A stretch of 64,000 nt of DNA from Corynebacterium hylobatis. Its GTDB lineage: Bacteria; Actinomycetota; Actinomycetes; Mycobacteriales; Mycobacteriaceae. Made by a program: the position numbers and the translations under genes. This document shows positions 29,728-42,357 of the stretch, piece after piece. The number at the start of each line of letters is the position of its first letter. Positions within the stretch are counted from its first letter, which is position 1. The notes below the pieces were generated by a model that saw only the letters and a list, made by a program, of their open reading frames with translations, ran no database searches and was not told the DNA's origin. The stretch is taken from positions 150,540 through 214,539 of the forward strand of contig NZ_RXHJ01000007.1 of the NCBI RefSeq assembly GCF_003955685.1. Reading direction: 5' to 3'.

Positions 29728-30978
29728 CTAGCGACCCAGGGCCGCCTTGAGCTCGGACACCCGGTTGGTGTGCTCCCACGGCAGATCCAGGTCGAGCCGG
29801 CCGAAGTGGCCGTAGGCGGAGGTCTGGCTGTAGATCGGTGCCAGCAGCTCCAGCTCGCGGATGATGGCGGCCGGTCGCAGGTCGAAGACCTTCTCCACCG
29901 CACCCTGGATGTCCTCGTCGTTCAGGCCCTCCGCGGCGGTGCCGAAGGTCTCCACGTAGAGGCCGACCGGGGCGGCGCGACCGATGGCGTAGGCGACCTG
30001 AACCTCGACGCGCTCAGCCAGTTCAGCGGCGACAATGTTCTTGGCCACCCAGCGCATGGCGTAGGCGGCGGAGCGGTCGACCTTGCTCGGGTCCTTGCCG
30101 GAGAAGGCGCCGCCGCCGTGGCGCGCCATCCCGCCGTAGGTGTCCACGATGATCTTGCGGCCGGTCAGGCCGGCATCCCCCATGGGGCCGCCGAGGATGA
30201 AGGAACCGGAGGGGTTGACCAGCAGAGCCAGCTCCTCGTCGACCATGTGCTCAAGGTTCGCGTCAGCGATGACCCAGTCGAGGACGTGTTCACGAAGCTG
30301 CGCGGCCAGCCACTCCTGGGTCGCTTCCGGGGCGTGCTGGGTGGAGATGACCACGGTGTCCAGACGGACAGGCCGGTCATTCTCGTCGTAGGCGAAGGTG
30401 ACCTGGGTCTTGCCGTCGGGGCGCAGGTCGGGCACGATGCCCTCCTTGCGTACCTGGGTCAGGCGGCGGGACAGCCGGTGCGCCAGGGCGATGGGCAGCG
30501 GCATGAACTCCGGGGTCTCATTGGTGGCGTAACCGAACATGAGGCCCTGGTCGCCGGCACCGGCCCGGTCATCGTCCTCGACCTCCGCGCCGGAGCGGGC
30601 CTCGTGGGAGCGGGTGACGCCGTCGCCGATCTCCTTCGACTGTTCACCGATGGCGATGTTCACACCGCAGGTCCGGCCGTCGAAACCGACGTCGGAGGAG
30701 GTGAAGCCGATGTCCACCAGCGTCTTACGTACCAGGTTCGCGATGTCCACGTAGGACTCGGTAGTGACCTCGCCGACCACGTGGACCTGCCCGGTGGTCA
30801 CGAGGGTCTCCACGGCGACGCGCGAGTGGGGGTCCTCACGCAGCATGGCGTCCAGGATGGCGTCGGAGATGGCGTCGCAGATCTTGTCAGGGTGCCCCTC
30901 GGTCACCGATTCGCTGGTGAAGAGACGGGTCGGGGCGGGCTTGTCGAAGGCCACGGTGGTGGCGGGGGTGTCTGACAC
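29728..30978 (-). CDS. metK: S-adenosylmethionine synthetase
   Basis: Makes SAM from methionine and ATP. The 416-residue protein has [17 protein letters not shown] near residue 24, GYATNETPE and the glycine-rich [19 protein letters not shown] loop. GTG start at 30978 with AAAGGA ten bases upstream. It is likely under methionine control through the McbR-type operator in its promoter, and may extend into priA. Confidence 0.97.
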   Translation of the reverse strand: MSDTPATTVAFDKPAPTRLFTSESVTEGHPDKICDAISDAILDAMLREDPHSRVAVETLVTTGQVHVVGEVTTESYVDIANLVRKTLVDIGFTSSDVGFDGRTCGVNIAIGEQSKEIGDGVTRSHEARSGAEVEDDDRAGAGDQGLMFGYATNETPEFMPLPIALAHRLSRRLTQVRKEGIVPDLRPDGKTQVTFAYDENDRPVRLDTVVISTQHAPEATQEWLAAQLREHVLDWVIADANLEHMVDEELALLVNPSGSFILGGPMGDAGLTGRKIIVDTYGGMARHGGGAFSGKDPSKVDRSAAYAMRWVAKNIVAAELAERVEVQVAYAIGRAAPVGLYVETFGTAAEGLNDEDIQGAVEKVFDLRPAAIIRELELLAPIYSQTSAYGHFGRLDLDLPWEHTNRVSELKAALGR

Positions 30979-31040
30979 GTGGGCGGTCCTTTTCGAAAGA
31001 CAGATAGAAGGCTAGGCGGGCGCTGCTGAGCACCTCGCCC

Positions 31041-31070
31041 AATATAGACCAAGCTGTCTAAAACAGTCAA
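31041..31070 (-). promoter_or_regulatory. metK promoter
   Basis: On the minus strand TTGACT (31070-31065) and TATATT (31046-31041) are separated by 18 bases, close to a sigma-A type promoter. Transcription would start near 31034, giving a leader of about 55 bases. The -35 begins seven bases after the coaBC stop codon. Confidence 0.7.
31045..31060 (-). promoter_or_regulatory. McbR-type operator upstream of metK
   Basis: TAGAC-CAAGCT-GTCTA is an exact TAGAC-N6-GTCTA box, the site described for the C. glutamicum methionine/cysteine repressor McbR. It lies between the -35 and -10 of the metK promoter, so bound repressor would block RNA polymerase. McbR itself is outside this window. Confidence 0.75.
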
Positions 31071-31076
31071 TTGGCC

Positions 31077-32321
31077 TCAACCCCGCAGGGTGTCCACCGC
31101 CTCGAGGATCTGCGCGGCCACCACATGCTTGGACCCGTCGGCCACCTCCCGTACCGCTCCGTCCGCCGTGAGCAGCCAGCCCCGGTTACGCGCCTCACCG
31201 AAGACCTTCCCCTCCCCCACCTCATTGCACATCAGCAGGTCACAGCCCTTGCGCTCCAGCTTGGCGCGGGCGAAATCCAGTGCCGTGGTTGTCTCGTCAC
31301 CGGTCTCCGCCGCGAAACCGACGATGGCGGCGGCGGCGGGCACCTCCCCGTCGCGGCGTCGCTGGACCGTGGTCGCCAGGATGTCGGGGTTCTCCACGAG
31401 TTCGACGGTGCGCAGCGCCTCATCGTCGCCGCCCTTCTTCATCTTCGCACCGGCCTCGGCCGCGGGCCGGAAATCCGCCACCGCCGCGGCCATGATGATC
31501 ACGTCCGCCTCCGGCGCATGCTTGCCGACGGCCGCCGCCATCTCCCGTGCACTGCCCACCTTCTCGATGACCGCCCCAGAGGGGGTCGGCAGCTGGTCGG
31601 TGTCGCCGACGACGATGGTCACCTGCGCGCCCCGGTGGGCGGCGATCTCCGCCAGGGCGAAACCCTGCCGCCCGGAGGAACGGTTACCCAGGAAACGCAC
31701 CGGGTCCAGGTTCTCCTGCGTGCCACCGGCGGTGATGAGCACCTTCCGGCCCCGCCAGTCGGGGCGCAGGTTCGCGCCGTCGAGGACCGCACGCACCAGA
31801 TCCGCGATCTGGTCGGGTTCCGGCAGCCGCCCCGGCCCGGTGTCCTTGCCGGTGAGCCGCCCGTGGGCGGGCTCAAGGACGATGACACCGCGTTCCCGCA
31901 GGGTGGCGACGTTCGCCTGGGTCGCCGCGTTCCACCACATCTCCGTGTGCATCGCCGGTACGACGATGACCGGGCAGGTGGCCACGAGCACAGTCGCGGT
32001 GAGCAGGTCATCGGCCCGGCCCGCCACCAGTCGGGCGATGAGGTCGGCGGTCGCCGGTGCGATGACCACCGCATCGGCCTCCTGGCCGACGCGCACGTGC
32101 TGGACCTCGTCGACGGCGTCGAAGACGGTCGTGGACACCGGATGCCCGCTCAGCGCCTCGAAGGTTGCTGCGCCGACGAAGTTGAGGGCACTCGGGGTGG
32201 GCACCACCCGGACATCATCACCCGCCTCCTTCAGGTCCCTCACCAGGTGGCAGGCCTTGTAGGCGGCGATGCCCCCGGAGACTCCCACGACTATGCGGCG
32301 CGGCCGGTGCTGATCGGTCAT
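31077..32321 (-). CDS. coaBC: Bifunctional phosphopantothenoylcysteine decarboxylase/phosphopantothenate-cysteine ligase
   Basis: Performs two steps of coenzyme A synthesis. The 414-residue protein has the flavin decarboxylase domain CoaC (SGGIAAYKAC near 15, active-site His in VQHVRV near 75, PAMHTEMW) and the ligase domain CoaB (ITAGGTQENLDPVRFLGNRS near 196). ATG at 32321 with GGGGAG upstream; the frame is open further but the family start is here. Also named dfp. Confidence 0.95.
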   Translation of the reverse strand: MTDQHRPRRIVVGVSGGIAAYKACHLVRDLKEAGDDVRVVPTPSALNFVGAATFEALSGHPVSTTVFDAVDEVQHVRVGQEADAVVIAPATADLIARLVAGRADDLLTATVLVATCPVIVVPAMHTEMWWNAATQANVATLRERGVIVLEPAHGRLTGKDTGPGRLPEPDQIADLVRAVLDGANLRPDWRGRKVLITAGGTQENLDPVRFLGNRSSGRQGFALAEIAAHRGAQVTIVVGDTDQLPTPSGAVIEKVGSAREMAAAVGKHAPEADVIIMAAAVADFRPAAEAGAKMKKGGDDEALRTVELVENPDILATTVQRRRDGEVPAAAAIVGFAAETGDETTTALDFARAKLERKGCDLLMCNEVGEGKVFGEARNRGWLLTADGAVREVADGSKHVVAAQILEAVDTLRG

Positions 32322-32393
32322 GCAGTTGCTCCCCACGGATCCGTGTACATGTTTCAGGTCTGCCCCGACTCTACCGCGACGTCGAATCGACGA

Positions 32394-32423
32394 AGCGCCC
32401 CCTGACATGTGTCAGGGGGCGCT
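32394..32423 (-). terminator. Strong hairpin downstream of rpoZ
   Basis: A perfect 14-bp inverted repeat (32394-32407 with 32410-32423) beginning AGCGCCCCCTGACA, 14 bases after the rpoZ stop. No U-run follows, so it is a hairpin-only terminator candidate or an RNA-processing stop ahead of coaBC. Confidence 0.65.
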
Positions 32424-32437
32424 CGCAGCGGAGTGGG

Positions 32438-32728
32438 CTAGTTGCCTTCCTCGTGCTCCAGCAGGCCGGCGTCGATCTCGCGCAGGGCGATGGACAGCGG
32501 CTTCTCGCCGGGCTCCGGGGTCACCAGCGGGCCGACGAACTCGAAGACACCCTCGTCGTGCTGCTGGTAGTAGCTGTTGATCTGGCGGGCACGCTTGGCC
32601 GCGAAGATCACCAGCGCATACTTGGAGGACACCTTCTCCAGCAGCCCGTCGATCGGCGGGGAGGTGATGCCCTCCGGCGGATCGTAGACGGCGGTGGAGT
32701 TGGACGTCTCGTTGTTCACGTTGGTCAC
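32438..32728 (-). CDS. rpoZ: DNA-directed RNA polymerase omega subunit
   Basis: Small subunit that helps assemble RNA polymerase. The 96-residue protein has the omega core [20 protein letters not shown] and [11 protein letters not shown]. Two GTG codons are possible; I chose the second, at 32728, because AAGG lies five bases before it, while at 32734 the motif would overlap the start. It follows gmk by 59 bases. Confidence 0.92.
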   Translation of the reverse strand: MTNVNNETSNSTAVYDPPEGITSPPIDGLLEKVSSKYALVIFAAKRARQINSYYQQHDEGVFEFVGPLVTPEPGEKPLSIALREIDAGLLEHEEGN

Positions 32729-32787
32729 GTACACCTTTTTCTGATTGAAATTATTCGTTACCTGCGCTTTCCCACGAACGGGACAGG

Positions 32788-33369
32788 TCAGCGCGGAAGT
32801 CTGCCCTGCAGGATACCACTGATGGCCGAGACAGCGTCATCCACCTGATCATTGACCACCACATGGTCGAACCAGTCCTGGCAGGTCAGCTCCTCGCGGG
32901 CCGTCTCCAGGCGGCGGGCGATGACGTCCTCCGGCTCGGTTCCACGGCCGGTGAGGCGCTCGACGAGCACTTCCCAGGACGGCGGTGCCAGGAAGACGGT
33001 CTCCGCCTCCGGCATCATCGACTTGACGTTGCGGGCACCCTCCATGTCGACCTCAATCAGCACGGGGCGACCCTCCGAGAGGGCCTCCTGCACCGGGGCG
33101 GCCGGGGTGCCGGAACGCTGGATGCCACCGTGGATGTCGGCCCATTCGAGCATCAGACCGCGGTCGATGTTCTCCTGGAACTGATCCGGGGTGACGAAGA
33201 AGTAGTCGACGCCGTCAACCTCCCCGGGCCGTGGGGCCCGGGTGGTCATCGACACACTGAAGTACAGACGGTCAACGTCACTGCGCAGGCGATGAACCAC
33301 GGTGGACTTCCCCACCGCGGAGGGGCCGGCCAGAACAACCAGCCGACTCGCTAGGTTATCGCCGGACAT
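32788..33369 (-). CDS. gmk: Guanylate kinase
   Basis: Phosphorylates GMP to GDP. The 193-residue protein has the P-loop [10 protein letters not shown] at 14-23 and the GMP-binding [21 protein letters not shown] region near 38. ATG at 33369, three bases after the mihF stop. Neighbours gmk and rpoZ are commonly paired. Confidence 0.96.
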   Translation of the reverse strand: MSGDNLASRLVVLAGPSAVGKSTVVHRLRSDVDRLYFSVSMTTRAPRPGEVDGVDYFFVTPDQFQENIDRGLMLEWADIHGGIQRSGTPAAPVQEALSEGRPVLIEVDMEGARNVKSMMPEAETVFLAPPSWEVLVERLTGRGTEPEDVIARRLETAREELTCQDWFDHVVVNDQVDDAVSAISGILQGRLPR

Positions 33370-33372
33370 CCC

Positions 33373-33696
33373 CTAGTCCTCGGAGAAACCGAAGCGCTCC
33401 AGCAGGGCACGGCGCTGGCGGTCGCCGAGACCGCGCAGACGGCGGGTCTGGGCGATCTCCAGCTGCTCCATGATCTCCTTGGCCTTGACCTTGCCCACCT
33501 TCGGGAGAGCCTCGAGCAGGGCGGAGACCTTGGTCTTGCCGATGATCTCGTTGGTCTGGGCCTGGTCCAGAACCTCCTTGAGGTTGGTTTCGCCACGCTT
33601 GAGCTTCTCCTTGAGCTCAGCACGGGCCTTACGGGCCTCAGCGGCCTTGGCGAGAGCCTGCTTACGCTGCTCGTCAGTCAACTGGGGAAGGGCCAC
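33373..33696 (-). CDS. mihF: Integration host factor, actinobacterial type (mIHF)
   Basis: A 107-residue basic nucleoid protein. Actinobacterial IHF is unrelated in sequence to the E. coli protein; it binds and bends DNA and is essential in mycobacteria. Residues 1-50 are a long charged helix (EARKARAELKEKLKRGE), and the C-terminal part holds a helix-two-turn-helix with LPKVGKVKAKEIMEQL and RRLRGLGDRQR. GTG at 33696 follows a strong GGAGGAA at five bases; the open frame upstream is not used. Confidence 0.94.
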   Translation of the reverse strand: MALPQLTDEQRKQALAKAAEARKARAELKEKLKRGETNLKEVLDQAQTNEIIGKTKVSALLEALPKVGKVKAKEIMEQLEIAQTRRLRGLGDRQRRALLERFGFSED

Positions 33697-33903
33697 GGGA
33701 TTCCTCCGATTCGAAAGTGAATGTGTCGGTTGTTCGGGTACATGAGTACCAGATCTCAGTGGCCTCCGCGCAAATGCCACGCGTGCAACTCACTGACTCC
33801 GGACCAGTTTAGCACCGGCCAGGGTGCGCCCCGGTCGATGTGCTGTGTTCCAGCACGTCAACGGGTTGCGTTTCCTAAAGTACCAGGTCGGGTCCCGGGA
33901 GAC
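33697..33903. promoter_or_regulatory. mihF upstream region
   Basis: 207 bases between pyrF and mihF. A minus-strand TAAACT at 33811-33806 fits a -10, giving a leader of about 100 bases. GTGCTG-TGTTC-CAGCAC (33840-33856) is a small hairpin that might end the pyr transcript. No convincing -35 was found. Confidence 0.3.
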
Positions 33904-34728
33904 TCAATTCTGTTGACCTGGGAATTCACTGGCAGCCTCAACCGTGGCCGCACGCAGGGCCTCCACGTCAGGGCCGGCCCCGAGAACAGCCCGCGAGATG
34001 TTCGGGAACGCGAGCTTCTCGACACCCGCCGCAATCCGCGCGACGTCCTCCGCCGACCCACCCTGCGCGCCCACGCCGGGCATGAGGACAGGGCCGTTGA
34101 GCTGCGAGAGGTCGGGTGCCTGCGCCAGGGTGGCGCCGACGACGACACCGATGTTGCCCGGGCCGCCGTGGACCGCATTGCGGCGGGCACACTCGTCCAC
34201 CACCTGCTGGGCGATGGTCCGGCCATCCGCGTCGCGGTGGTTCTGCAGCACCACGGCCTCCGGGTTGGAGGTCGCCGCGAGCACGAAGACACCACGGCCG
34301 GTCCCCTCCGCCAGGTCGAGCACCGGGGCCAGTGCCCCGACACCCAGGTAGGGGGAGACGGTGACGGCGTCGGCACGCAGCGGGGAATCCTCCCCCAACC
34401 AGGCGTCGGCGTAGCCGGCCATGGTGGAGCCGATGTCGCCGCGCTTGGCGTCCGCGACCGTCAGGCAGCCCGCCTCGCGCAGGGCTGCCAGGGTGTCCTC
34501 CAGGACGCGGAAACCGGCGGAGCCGTGGCGCTCGTAGAAGGCCACCTGGGGCTTGACCAGCGCCGCGGTGTCGGCGAAGGCCTCGACGCAGCGGCGGCTG
34601 AACTCGGCGAGGCCGGCGACGTCGTCAGCCAACCCCCAGGCCGCCAGCAGGGCGGCGTGGGGGTCGATGCCGACGCAGAGACGGCCGCGGCTGGCGGCGG
34701 CGTCGAGCAGCCGGGAACCGAAGGTCAC
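33904..34728 (-). CDS. pyrF: Orotidine-5'-phosphate decarboxylase, type 2
   Basis: Final step to UMP. The 274-residue protein carries LCVGIDPH near residue 17 and the catalytic [12 protein letters not shown] near 90 with the lysine of the D-K-D array. GTG at 34728, two bases after the carB stop. The 274-residue size and sequence fit the actinobacterial type-2 enzyme. Last gene of the pyr operon. Confidence 0.95.
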   Translation of the reverse strand: MTFGSRLLDAAASRGRLCVGIDPHAALLAAWGLADDVAGLAEFSRRCVEAFADTAALVKPQVAFYERHGSAGFRVLEDTLAALREAGCLTVADAKRGDIGSTMAGYADAWLGEDSPLRADAVTVSPYLGVGALAPVLDLAEGTGRGVFVLAATSNPEAVVLQNHRDADGRTIAQQVVDECARRNAVHGGPGNIGVVVGATLAQAPDLSQLNGPVLMPGVGAQGGSAEDVARIAAGVEKLAFPNISRAVLGAGPDVEALRAATVEAASEFPGQQN

Positions 34729-34730
34729 CG

Positions 34731-38072
<3,342 letters not shown>

Positions 38073-38101
38073 GTGTGTTCCTTCTTTTCCTTCCTGGTGC
38101 T

Positions 38102-39295
38102 TTACTTCTCGACGCCCGCGGTGCCGCCCATCAGACCGATGAACTGGTCGAAGAGCGGGTTGGCGTCACGGGGTCCGGCGGCGGACTCCGGGTGGTACTG
38201 GACGGAGAAGGCGCGGCCGTTGCTCAGGGCGACGCCCTCGACCGTCTGGTCGTTGAGGCAGATGTGGGTGACCCGTGCCGGGCCGAAGTCGGTGTCGAAG
38301 CTCTCCCCCGCCGGTGCCTCGAGGGCGAAGCCGTGGTTCTGGGAGGTGATGTCGATCTTGCCGGTGACGATGTTCTTGACGGGCACGTTGATGCCGCGGT
38401 GGCCGAACTTCAGCTTGTAGGTGTCCAGGCCGAGGGCACGGCCGAGGATCTGGTTGCCGAAGCAGATGCCGAACAGCGGGATGCCGGCCTCAATGACCTT
38501 GCGGGTGGTGGCGACGATGTCGTCGGCCGCGGCCGGGTCACCGGGGCCGTTGGACAGGAAGATCCCGTCCGGGTTGTACTGCGCCAGTTCCTCGAAGGGG
38601 GTGTCCGCGGGCACGACGACGGTGCGGATGCCGCGGGCGGCGAACTGCGCCGGGGTCGCGGACTTGATGCCCAGGTCGTAGGCGACGACGGTGTACTTCG
38701 TCTCCCCCTCGGCCGGGACCTCGTAGACCTCGGGGGTGGTGACCTGGGAGGTGAGGTCCGCTCCGGCCATGGCCGGCTGGGTGTTGACCTCGGCGACAAG
38801 CTCCTCGACGGGACGGCCGGCCTCCTCGCCGGTGAAGATGCCGGCGGGCTGGGCGCCGTTGTCGCGCAGGTGGCGGACGATGGCGCGCGTGTCGACGCCG
38901 CGGATGCCCACCAGGCCCTGGGTCTCCATCTCCTCGGGCAGGCTGCGGGTGGCACGCCAGTTGGACACGCGGTGGGCCAGGTCGCGGATGACCAGGCCGG
39001 CGGCCCAGATGCGGCCGTCGCGGGACTCATTGTCCTCGTCGTTCCAGCCGGTATTGCCGATCTGCGGGGCGGTGGCCACGACGATCTGGCGGTGGTAGGA
39101 GGGGTCGGTCAGTGTCTCCTGGTAGCCGGTCATGGCGGTGGTGAACACCGCCTCGCCGAGGGTTTGGCCGGCGGCGCCGAAGCTGAAGCCCCGGAAGGTG
39201 CGGCCGTCGCCGAGGACGAACACGGCGGGGATGCGGTTGGTGGTGGAGGGCGTCAAGGCGTCACCTTTCGCGGAAGTGTCGGGGTTATTTTGCAT
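38102..39295 (-). CDS. carA: Carbamoyl-phosphate synthase small chain
   Basis: Glutamine amidotransferase subunit that feeds ammonia to CarB. The 397-residue protein has the class-I triad region: nucleophile in [12 protein letters not shown], and HPES near the end. The start is uncertain. The ATG at 39295 has no Shine-Dalgarno and begins in AT-rich codons. A TTG at 39256 has AAAGG seven bases upstream and would give 384 residues. I keep the ATG because the resulting length is nearer the C. glutamicum protein (about 393, from memory). Confidence 0.9.
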   Translation of the reverse strand: MQNNPDTSAKGDALTPSTTNRIPAVFVLGDGRTFRGFSFGAAGQTLGEAVFTTAMTGYQETLTDPSYHRQIVVATAPQIGNTGWNDEDNESRDGRIWAAGLVIRDLAHRVSNWRATRSLPEEMETQGLVGIRGVDTRAIVRHLRDNGAQPAGIFTGEEAGRPVEELVAEVNTQPAMAGADLTSQVTTPEVYEVPAEGETKYTVVAYDLGIKSATPAQFAARGIRTVVVPADTPFEELAQYNPDGIFLSNGPGDPAAADDIVATTRKVIEAGIPLFGICFGNQILGRALGLDTYKLKFGHRGINVPVKNIVTGKIDITSQNHGFALEAPAGESFDTDFGPARVTHICLNDQTVEGVALSNGRAFSVQYHPESAAGPRDANPLFDQFIGLMGGTAGVEK

Positions 39296-39322
39296 GTTAT
39301 TCAATCAAATGTATCTTATTCA
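39284..39322 (-). other. AT-rich patch with two TGAATAA copies between pyrC and carA
   Basis: In a GC-rich operon these 39 bases are mostly A/T. On the minus strand TGAATAA occurs at 39322-39316 and 39303-39297, starts 19 bases apart; the first includes the pyrC stop. It could be an internal promoter or a protein site. Nothing decisive is visible. Confidence 0.35.
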
Positions 39323-40669
39323 GTCACGCGGCTCGGCGGGCACGCCGTCGATGCAGGTCAGGCGGCCACGCAGGACGGTGGTGGTCACCTTCGCAGAGAA
39401 CTCCATCCCTTCATAGGGGGTGTTCTCCGCCTTGGAGGCCATCTCCTCACCACGCGCGACCCAGGTGCTGCCCGGATCGACGATGGCCAGGTTCGCCGGC
39501 TCACCGACCGCGATGGGACGGCCGTGGCCCGGCAGCTGCACAATCTCCGCCGGACGCTCGCTCATCACCTTCGCCACCCAGCGCCAGTCGGCCTTCCCGG
39601 TGGCGACGAAGAGCTCCGCGATCACGGCCAGCGAGGTCTCCAGGCCCAGCATGCCGGGCTTGGCGTGCTCGAACTCGACGCACTTGTCCTCGGAGCCGTG
39701 CGGGGCATGGTCGGTGGCCACGCAGTCGATGGTCCCGTCCAGCAGCGCCTCCCGCAGGGCGAGGGTGTCGTGCTCCTCGCGCAGCGGCGGGTTCACCCGG
39801 AAGTTACCGTCGTAGGTGTTGAGCTTCTCGTCGGTGAGCAGCAGGTGGTGCGGGGTGACCTCGGCGGACATCGGGATGTCCTGGCCCTTGGCCCACTTGA
39901 GCAGCTCCACGGTGCCGGTGGTCGAGGCGTGGCAGACATGGATGCGGTTGCCGTAGTCCCGGGCCAGCAGCGCGTCACGGGCCACGATGGACTCCTCGGC
40001 GGCGCGCGGCCAGCCGCGCAGGCCGAGCTTTGCGGCGGTCTCCCCCTCGTGGGCGACCGCACCCTCGGTCAGGCGCGGCTCCTCGGCGTGCTGGGACAGC
40101 AGCACGCCCTGACCCTTGGCGTACTCCAGGGCCCGGCGCATCAGCTGCGGGTTGTCGACGCACTTGCCGTCGTCGGAGAACATCCGCACCTTCGCCTGGG
40201 AGGTGGCCATCATGCCGAACTCGGTGAGCTCCCTGCCCTCCAGCCCCTTGGTGATGGAACCGACCGGGTGCACATCGCAGATCGCGGCGTGCTGGCCCTT
40301 GAGCCACACGGACTCGGCGATGACCGGCTGGTCGGTGACGGGGTTGGTGTTGGCCATGGTGAACACGGCGGTGAACCCGCCCTTCGCGGCGGCCTGGGAA
40401 CCGGTGATGATGGTCTCGGTGTCCTCGCGGCCCGGCTCGCGCAGGTGGACGTGGATGTCCACCAGGCCCGGCAGCAGGACATGCCCGCCGCCGTCAACGG
40501 TGCGGTCGGCCGCGGCATCACGGTCAGCGTCGAGGTCGGTGATCACCCCGTCCTCGATGAGGACGGTGACGGGCTCACCCTCGCCGTAGAGGTGGACGTC
40601 GACAAGCTTGAGCGTGCCTGCCTCGGCGGCGGCCAACGGACCCGTGGCGGGGTAGTCAGTGGTGGTCAT
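39320..40669 (-). CDS. pyrC: Dihydroorotase
   Basis: Cyclises carbamoyl aspartate to dihydroorotate. The 449-residue amidohydrolase has the zinc motif [10 protein letters not shown] near 71 and the signature ATDHAPH near 310. ATG at 40669, eight bases after pyrB. Normal size for the PyrC type found with pyrB in Gram-positives. Confidence 0.96.
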   Translation of the reverse strand: MTTTDYPATGPLAAAEAGTLKLVDVHLYGEGEPVTVLIEDGVITDLDADRDAAADRTVDGGGHVLLPGLVDIHVHLREPGREDTETIITGSQAAAKGGFTAVFTMANTNPVTDQPVIAESVWLKGQHAAICDVHPVGSITKGLEGRELTEFGMMATSQAKVRMFSDDGKCVDNPQLMRRALEYAKGQGVLLSQHAEEPRLTEGAVAHEGETAAKLGLRGWPRAAEESIVARDALLARDYGNRIHVCHASTTGTVELLKWAKGQDIPMSAEVTPHHLLLTDEKLNTYDGNFRVNPPLREEHDTLALREALLDGTIDCVATDHAPHGSEDKCVEFEHAKPGMLGLETSLAVIAELFVATGKADWRWVAKVMSERPAEIVQLPGHGRPIAVGEPANLAIVDPGSTWVARGEEMASKAENTPYEGMEFSAKVTTTVLRGRLTCIDGVPAEPRD

Positions 40670-40677
40670 GAAAACTC

Positions 40678-41619
40678 CTAGATTCCGGGCGCGCCGTCGG
40701 CGGCGAGCAGGGTGAACAGGACGGCCATGCGCAGGTGGACACCGTTGTTGACCTGCTGCAGGACGGCCGCGTTGCCGTAGTCGGCGACGGCGTGGTTGAT
40801 CTCCATGCCGCGCAGCATCGGGCCGGGGTGCATGATGATCGCCCCCTCCTTCATCTTCGCGGCGCGCGCCTTCGACAGTCCGTAGAAGGTGGCGTACTCG
40901 CGGTGGGAGGGGAAGAAACCACCCAGCATGCGCTCGGCCTGCACGCGCAGCATCATGACGACATCGGCGTCGGGGATCTCGGCGTCGAAGTCATCGGCCA
41001 CCCGCACCGGCCAGTGCTCCACACCGGTGGGCAGGAGGGTCTGCGGGGCGACGAGCACGACCTCGGCGCCGAGGGCGGACAGCAGGTCCACGTTGGAGCG
41101 CACCACGCGCGAGTGCAGGATGTCACCGACGATGAGGACCTTGCGGCCTGTGATGTCCCCGATGCGCTGACGCATGGTCACCGCGTCCAGCAGCGCCTGG
41201 GTGGGGTGCTGGTGGAAGCCGTCGCCGGCGTTGATCACCGAAGGGCCGACACCGTCCGGCGCGACCCAGTCGGCGACCAGCTGTGCGGCACCCGAGGAGG
41301 GGTGGCGCATGACGATGGCGTCGGCGCCGATGGCGGCCAGGGTCATCGCGGTGTCCTTGAGGGACTCACCCTTCTTCACCGATGAGGTGGATGCCGAGAG
41401 GTTGATCACGTCGGCGCTCATCCACTTGCCGGCGGTCTCGAAGGAGGAGCGGGTGCGGGTGGAGTTCTCGTAGAACAGGGAGTAGATGGTGCGGCCGCGC
41501 AGGGTCGGCAGCTTCTTGATCTCCCGGCCCTCGAGCGCCTCCCGGAAACGGTCGGCCTCGTCCATGAGGCCCAGGATCTCGTCGCGGTCCAGATCCGTGA
41601 TGGACAGCAGGTGCTTCAT
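40678..41619 (-). CDS. pyrB: Aspartate carbamoyltransferase catalytic chain
   Basis: Joins carbamoyl phosphate to aspartate, the committed step of pyrimidine synthesis. The 313-residue protein has the carbamoyl-phosphate loop [11 protein letters not shown] near 51 and [10 protein letters not shown] near 135. The ATG at 41619 overlaps the pyrR stop (TGATG), indicating coupling. No regulatory chain pyrI is seen, as usual here. Confidence 0.97.
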   Translation of the reverse strand: MKHLLSITDLDRDEILGLMDEADRFREALEGREIKKLPTLRGRTIYSLFYENSTRTRSSFETAGKWMSADVINLSASTSSVKKGESLKDTAMTLAAIGADAIVMRHPSSGAAQLVADWVAPDGVGPSVINAGDGFHQHPTQALLDAVTMRQRIGDITGRKVLIVGDILHSRVVRSNVDLLSALGAEVVLVAPQTLLPTGVEHWPVRVADDFDAEIPDADVVMMLRVQAERMLGGFFPSHREYATFYGLSKARAAKMKEGAIIMHPGPMLRGMEINHAVADYGNAAVLQQVNNGVHLRMAVLFTLLAADGAPGI

Positions 41620-42203
41620 CAGTTGTTCTCCCGGTTGTCTGTTCGGGTGAGGATGACGGCGTCCCGCCCGTCGATCGCCTCGAGGAGCACGTCCACACCC
41701 TCGCTGCGGGAGGTGGGCAGGTTCTTGCCCACATAATCGGCGCGGATGGGCAGCTGGCGGTGGCCGCGGTCGACCAGGACGGCCAGCTGGATGTTCTCGG
41801 GGCGGCCGATGTCGCGCAGCGCGTCGAGGGCGGCGCGGATCGTGCGGCCGGAGAAGAGCACGTCGTCGACCAGCACCACCGTCGTGCCGTCGATGCCGCC
41901 GGCGGGGATGGTGGTGGGTTTGAGTGCGCGGTGCGGTTTATTGCGCAGGTCGTCGCGGTAGAGGGTGATGTCGAGGGCGCCGACGGGAACCGTCACGCCC
42001 GAGAACTCCTCGATCTTGGCTGCCAGGCGCTCGGCCAGGGGCACTCCCCCCGAGGGGATACCCAGCAGCATCACTGTCCCGGCGTCCGGGGAATCCAACG
42101 CAGTTTTCTCGATGATCTGGTGCGCGATGCGTGCGACAGTGCGCGCGACGTCGTCGGAGCCGAGCAGCTCCACGGTCGTCGCAGCGTCCATGCGTTCACT
42201 CAT
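41619..42203 (-). CDS. pyrR: Pyrimidine operon regulator PyrR / uracil phosphoribosyltransferase
   Basis: PyrR binds pyr mRNA in response to UMP and may also act as uracil phosphoribosyltransferase. The 194-residue protein has the PRPP loop [18 protein letters not shown] near 103 and [13 protein letters not shown] near 48. ATG at 42203 with a strong GGAAGGAGG five bases upstream that abuts a candidate PyrR-binding hairpin. First gene of pyrR-pyrB-pyrC-carA-carB-pyrF. Confidence 0.96.
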   Translation of the reverse strand: MSERMDAATTVELLGSDDVARTVARIAHQIIEKTALDSPDAGTVMLLGIPSGGVPLAERLAAKIEEFSGVTVPVGALDITLYRDDLRNKPHRALKPTTIPAGGIDGTTVVLVDDVLFSGRTIRAALDALRDIGRPENIQLAVLVDRGHRQLPIRADYVGKNLPTSRSEGVDVLLEAIDGRDAVILTRTDNRENN

Positions 42204-42294
42204 CGGGACCTCCTTCCCCGCCTCTCTGTGCGGTCTTTAAAGGATGTCGGACAAAGACAGGCAATGTCCTGATGGTGTCTATGCTTGAAGACTG
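42204..42294 (-). promoter_or_regulatory. pyrR mRNA leader with candidate PyrR-binding loop
   Basis: On the minus strand CCGC-ACAGAGAG-GCGG forms a hairpin (42233-42218). It includes CAGAGAGGC, matching the core CNGNGAGGY of the known PyrR RNA site. The stem touches the ribosome binding site (42217-42209). An upstream TCCTT (42244-42240) can pair with AAGGA of that site, enclosing the hairpin. This fits translational repression by PyrR. Pairing was done by eye. Confidence 0.55.
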
Positions 42295-42311
42295 GTGCTG
42301 ATACTAGCACC
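42294..42311. promoter_or_regulatory. Inverted repeat at the pyrR promoter
   Basis: GGTGCT-GATACT-AGCACC is a perfect 6-bp inverted repeat. On the minus strand its centre contains TAGTAT (42306-42301), a fair -10 for pyrR, giving a leader of about 90 bases. No good -35 is visible. The region lies between divergent genes. Confidence 0.4.
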
Positions 42312-42357
42312 CGCCACCCCAGGGGTGCGCACCCCGACGAGGAGAGGGACAAAGCCC

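Noticed and set aside
30979..31076. SAM riboswitch before metK
   Set aside because: The region is under 100 bases and filled by a promoter and McbR-type operator; I see no riboswitch core or terminator stem.
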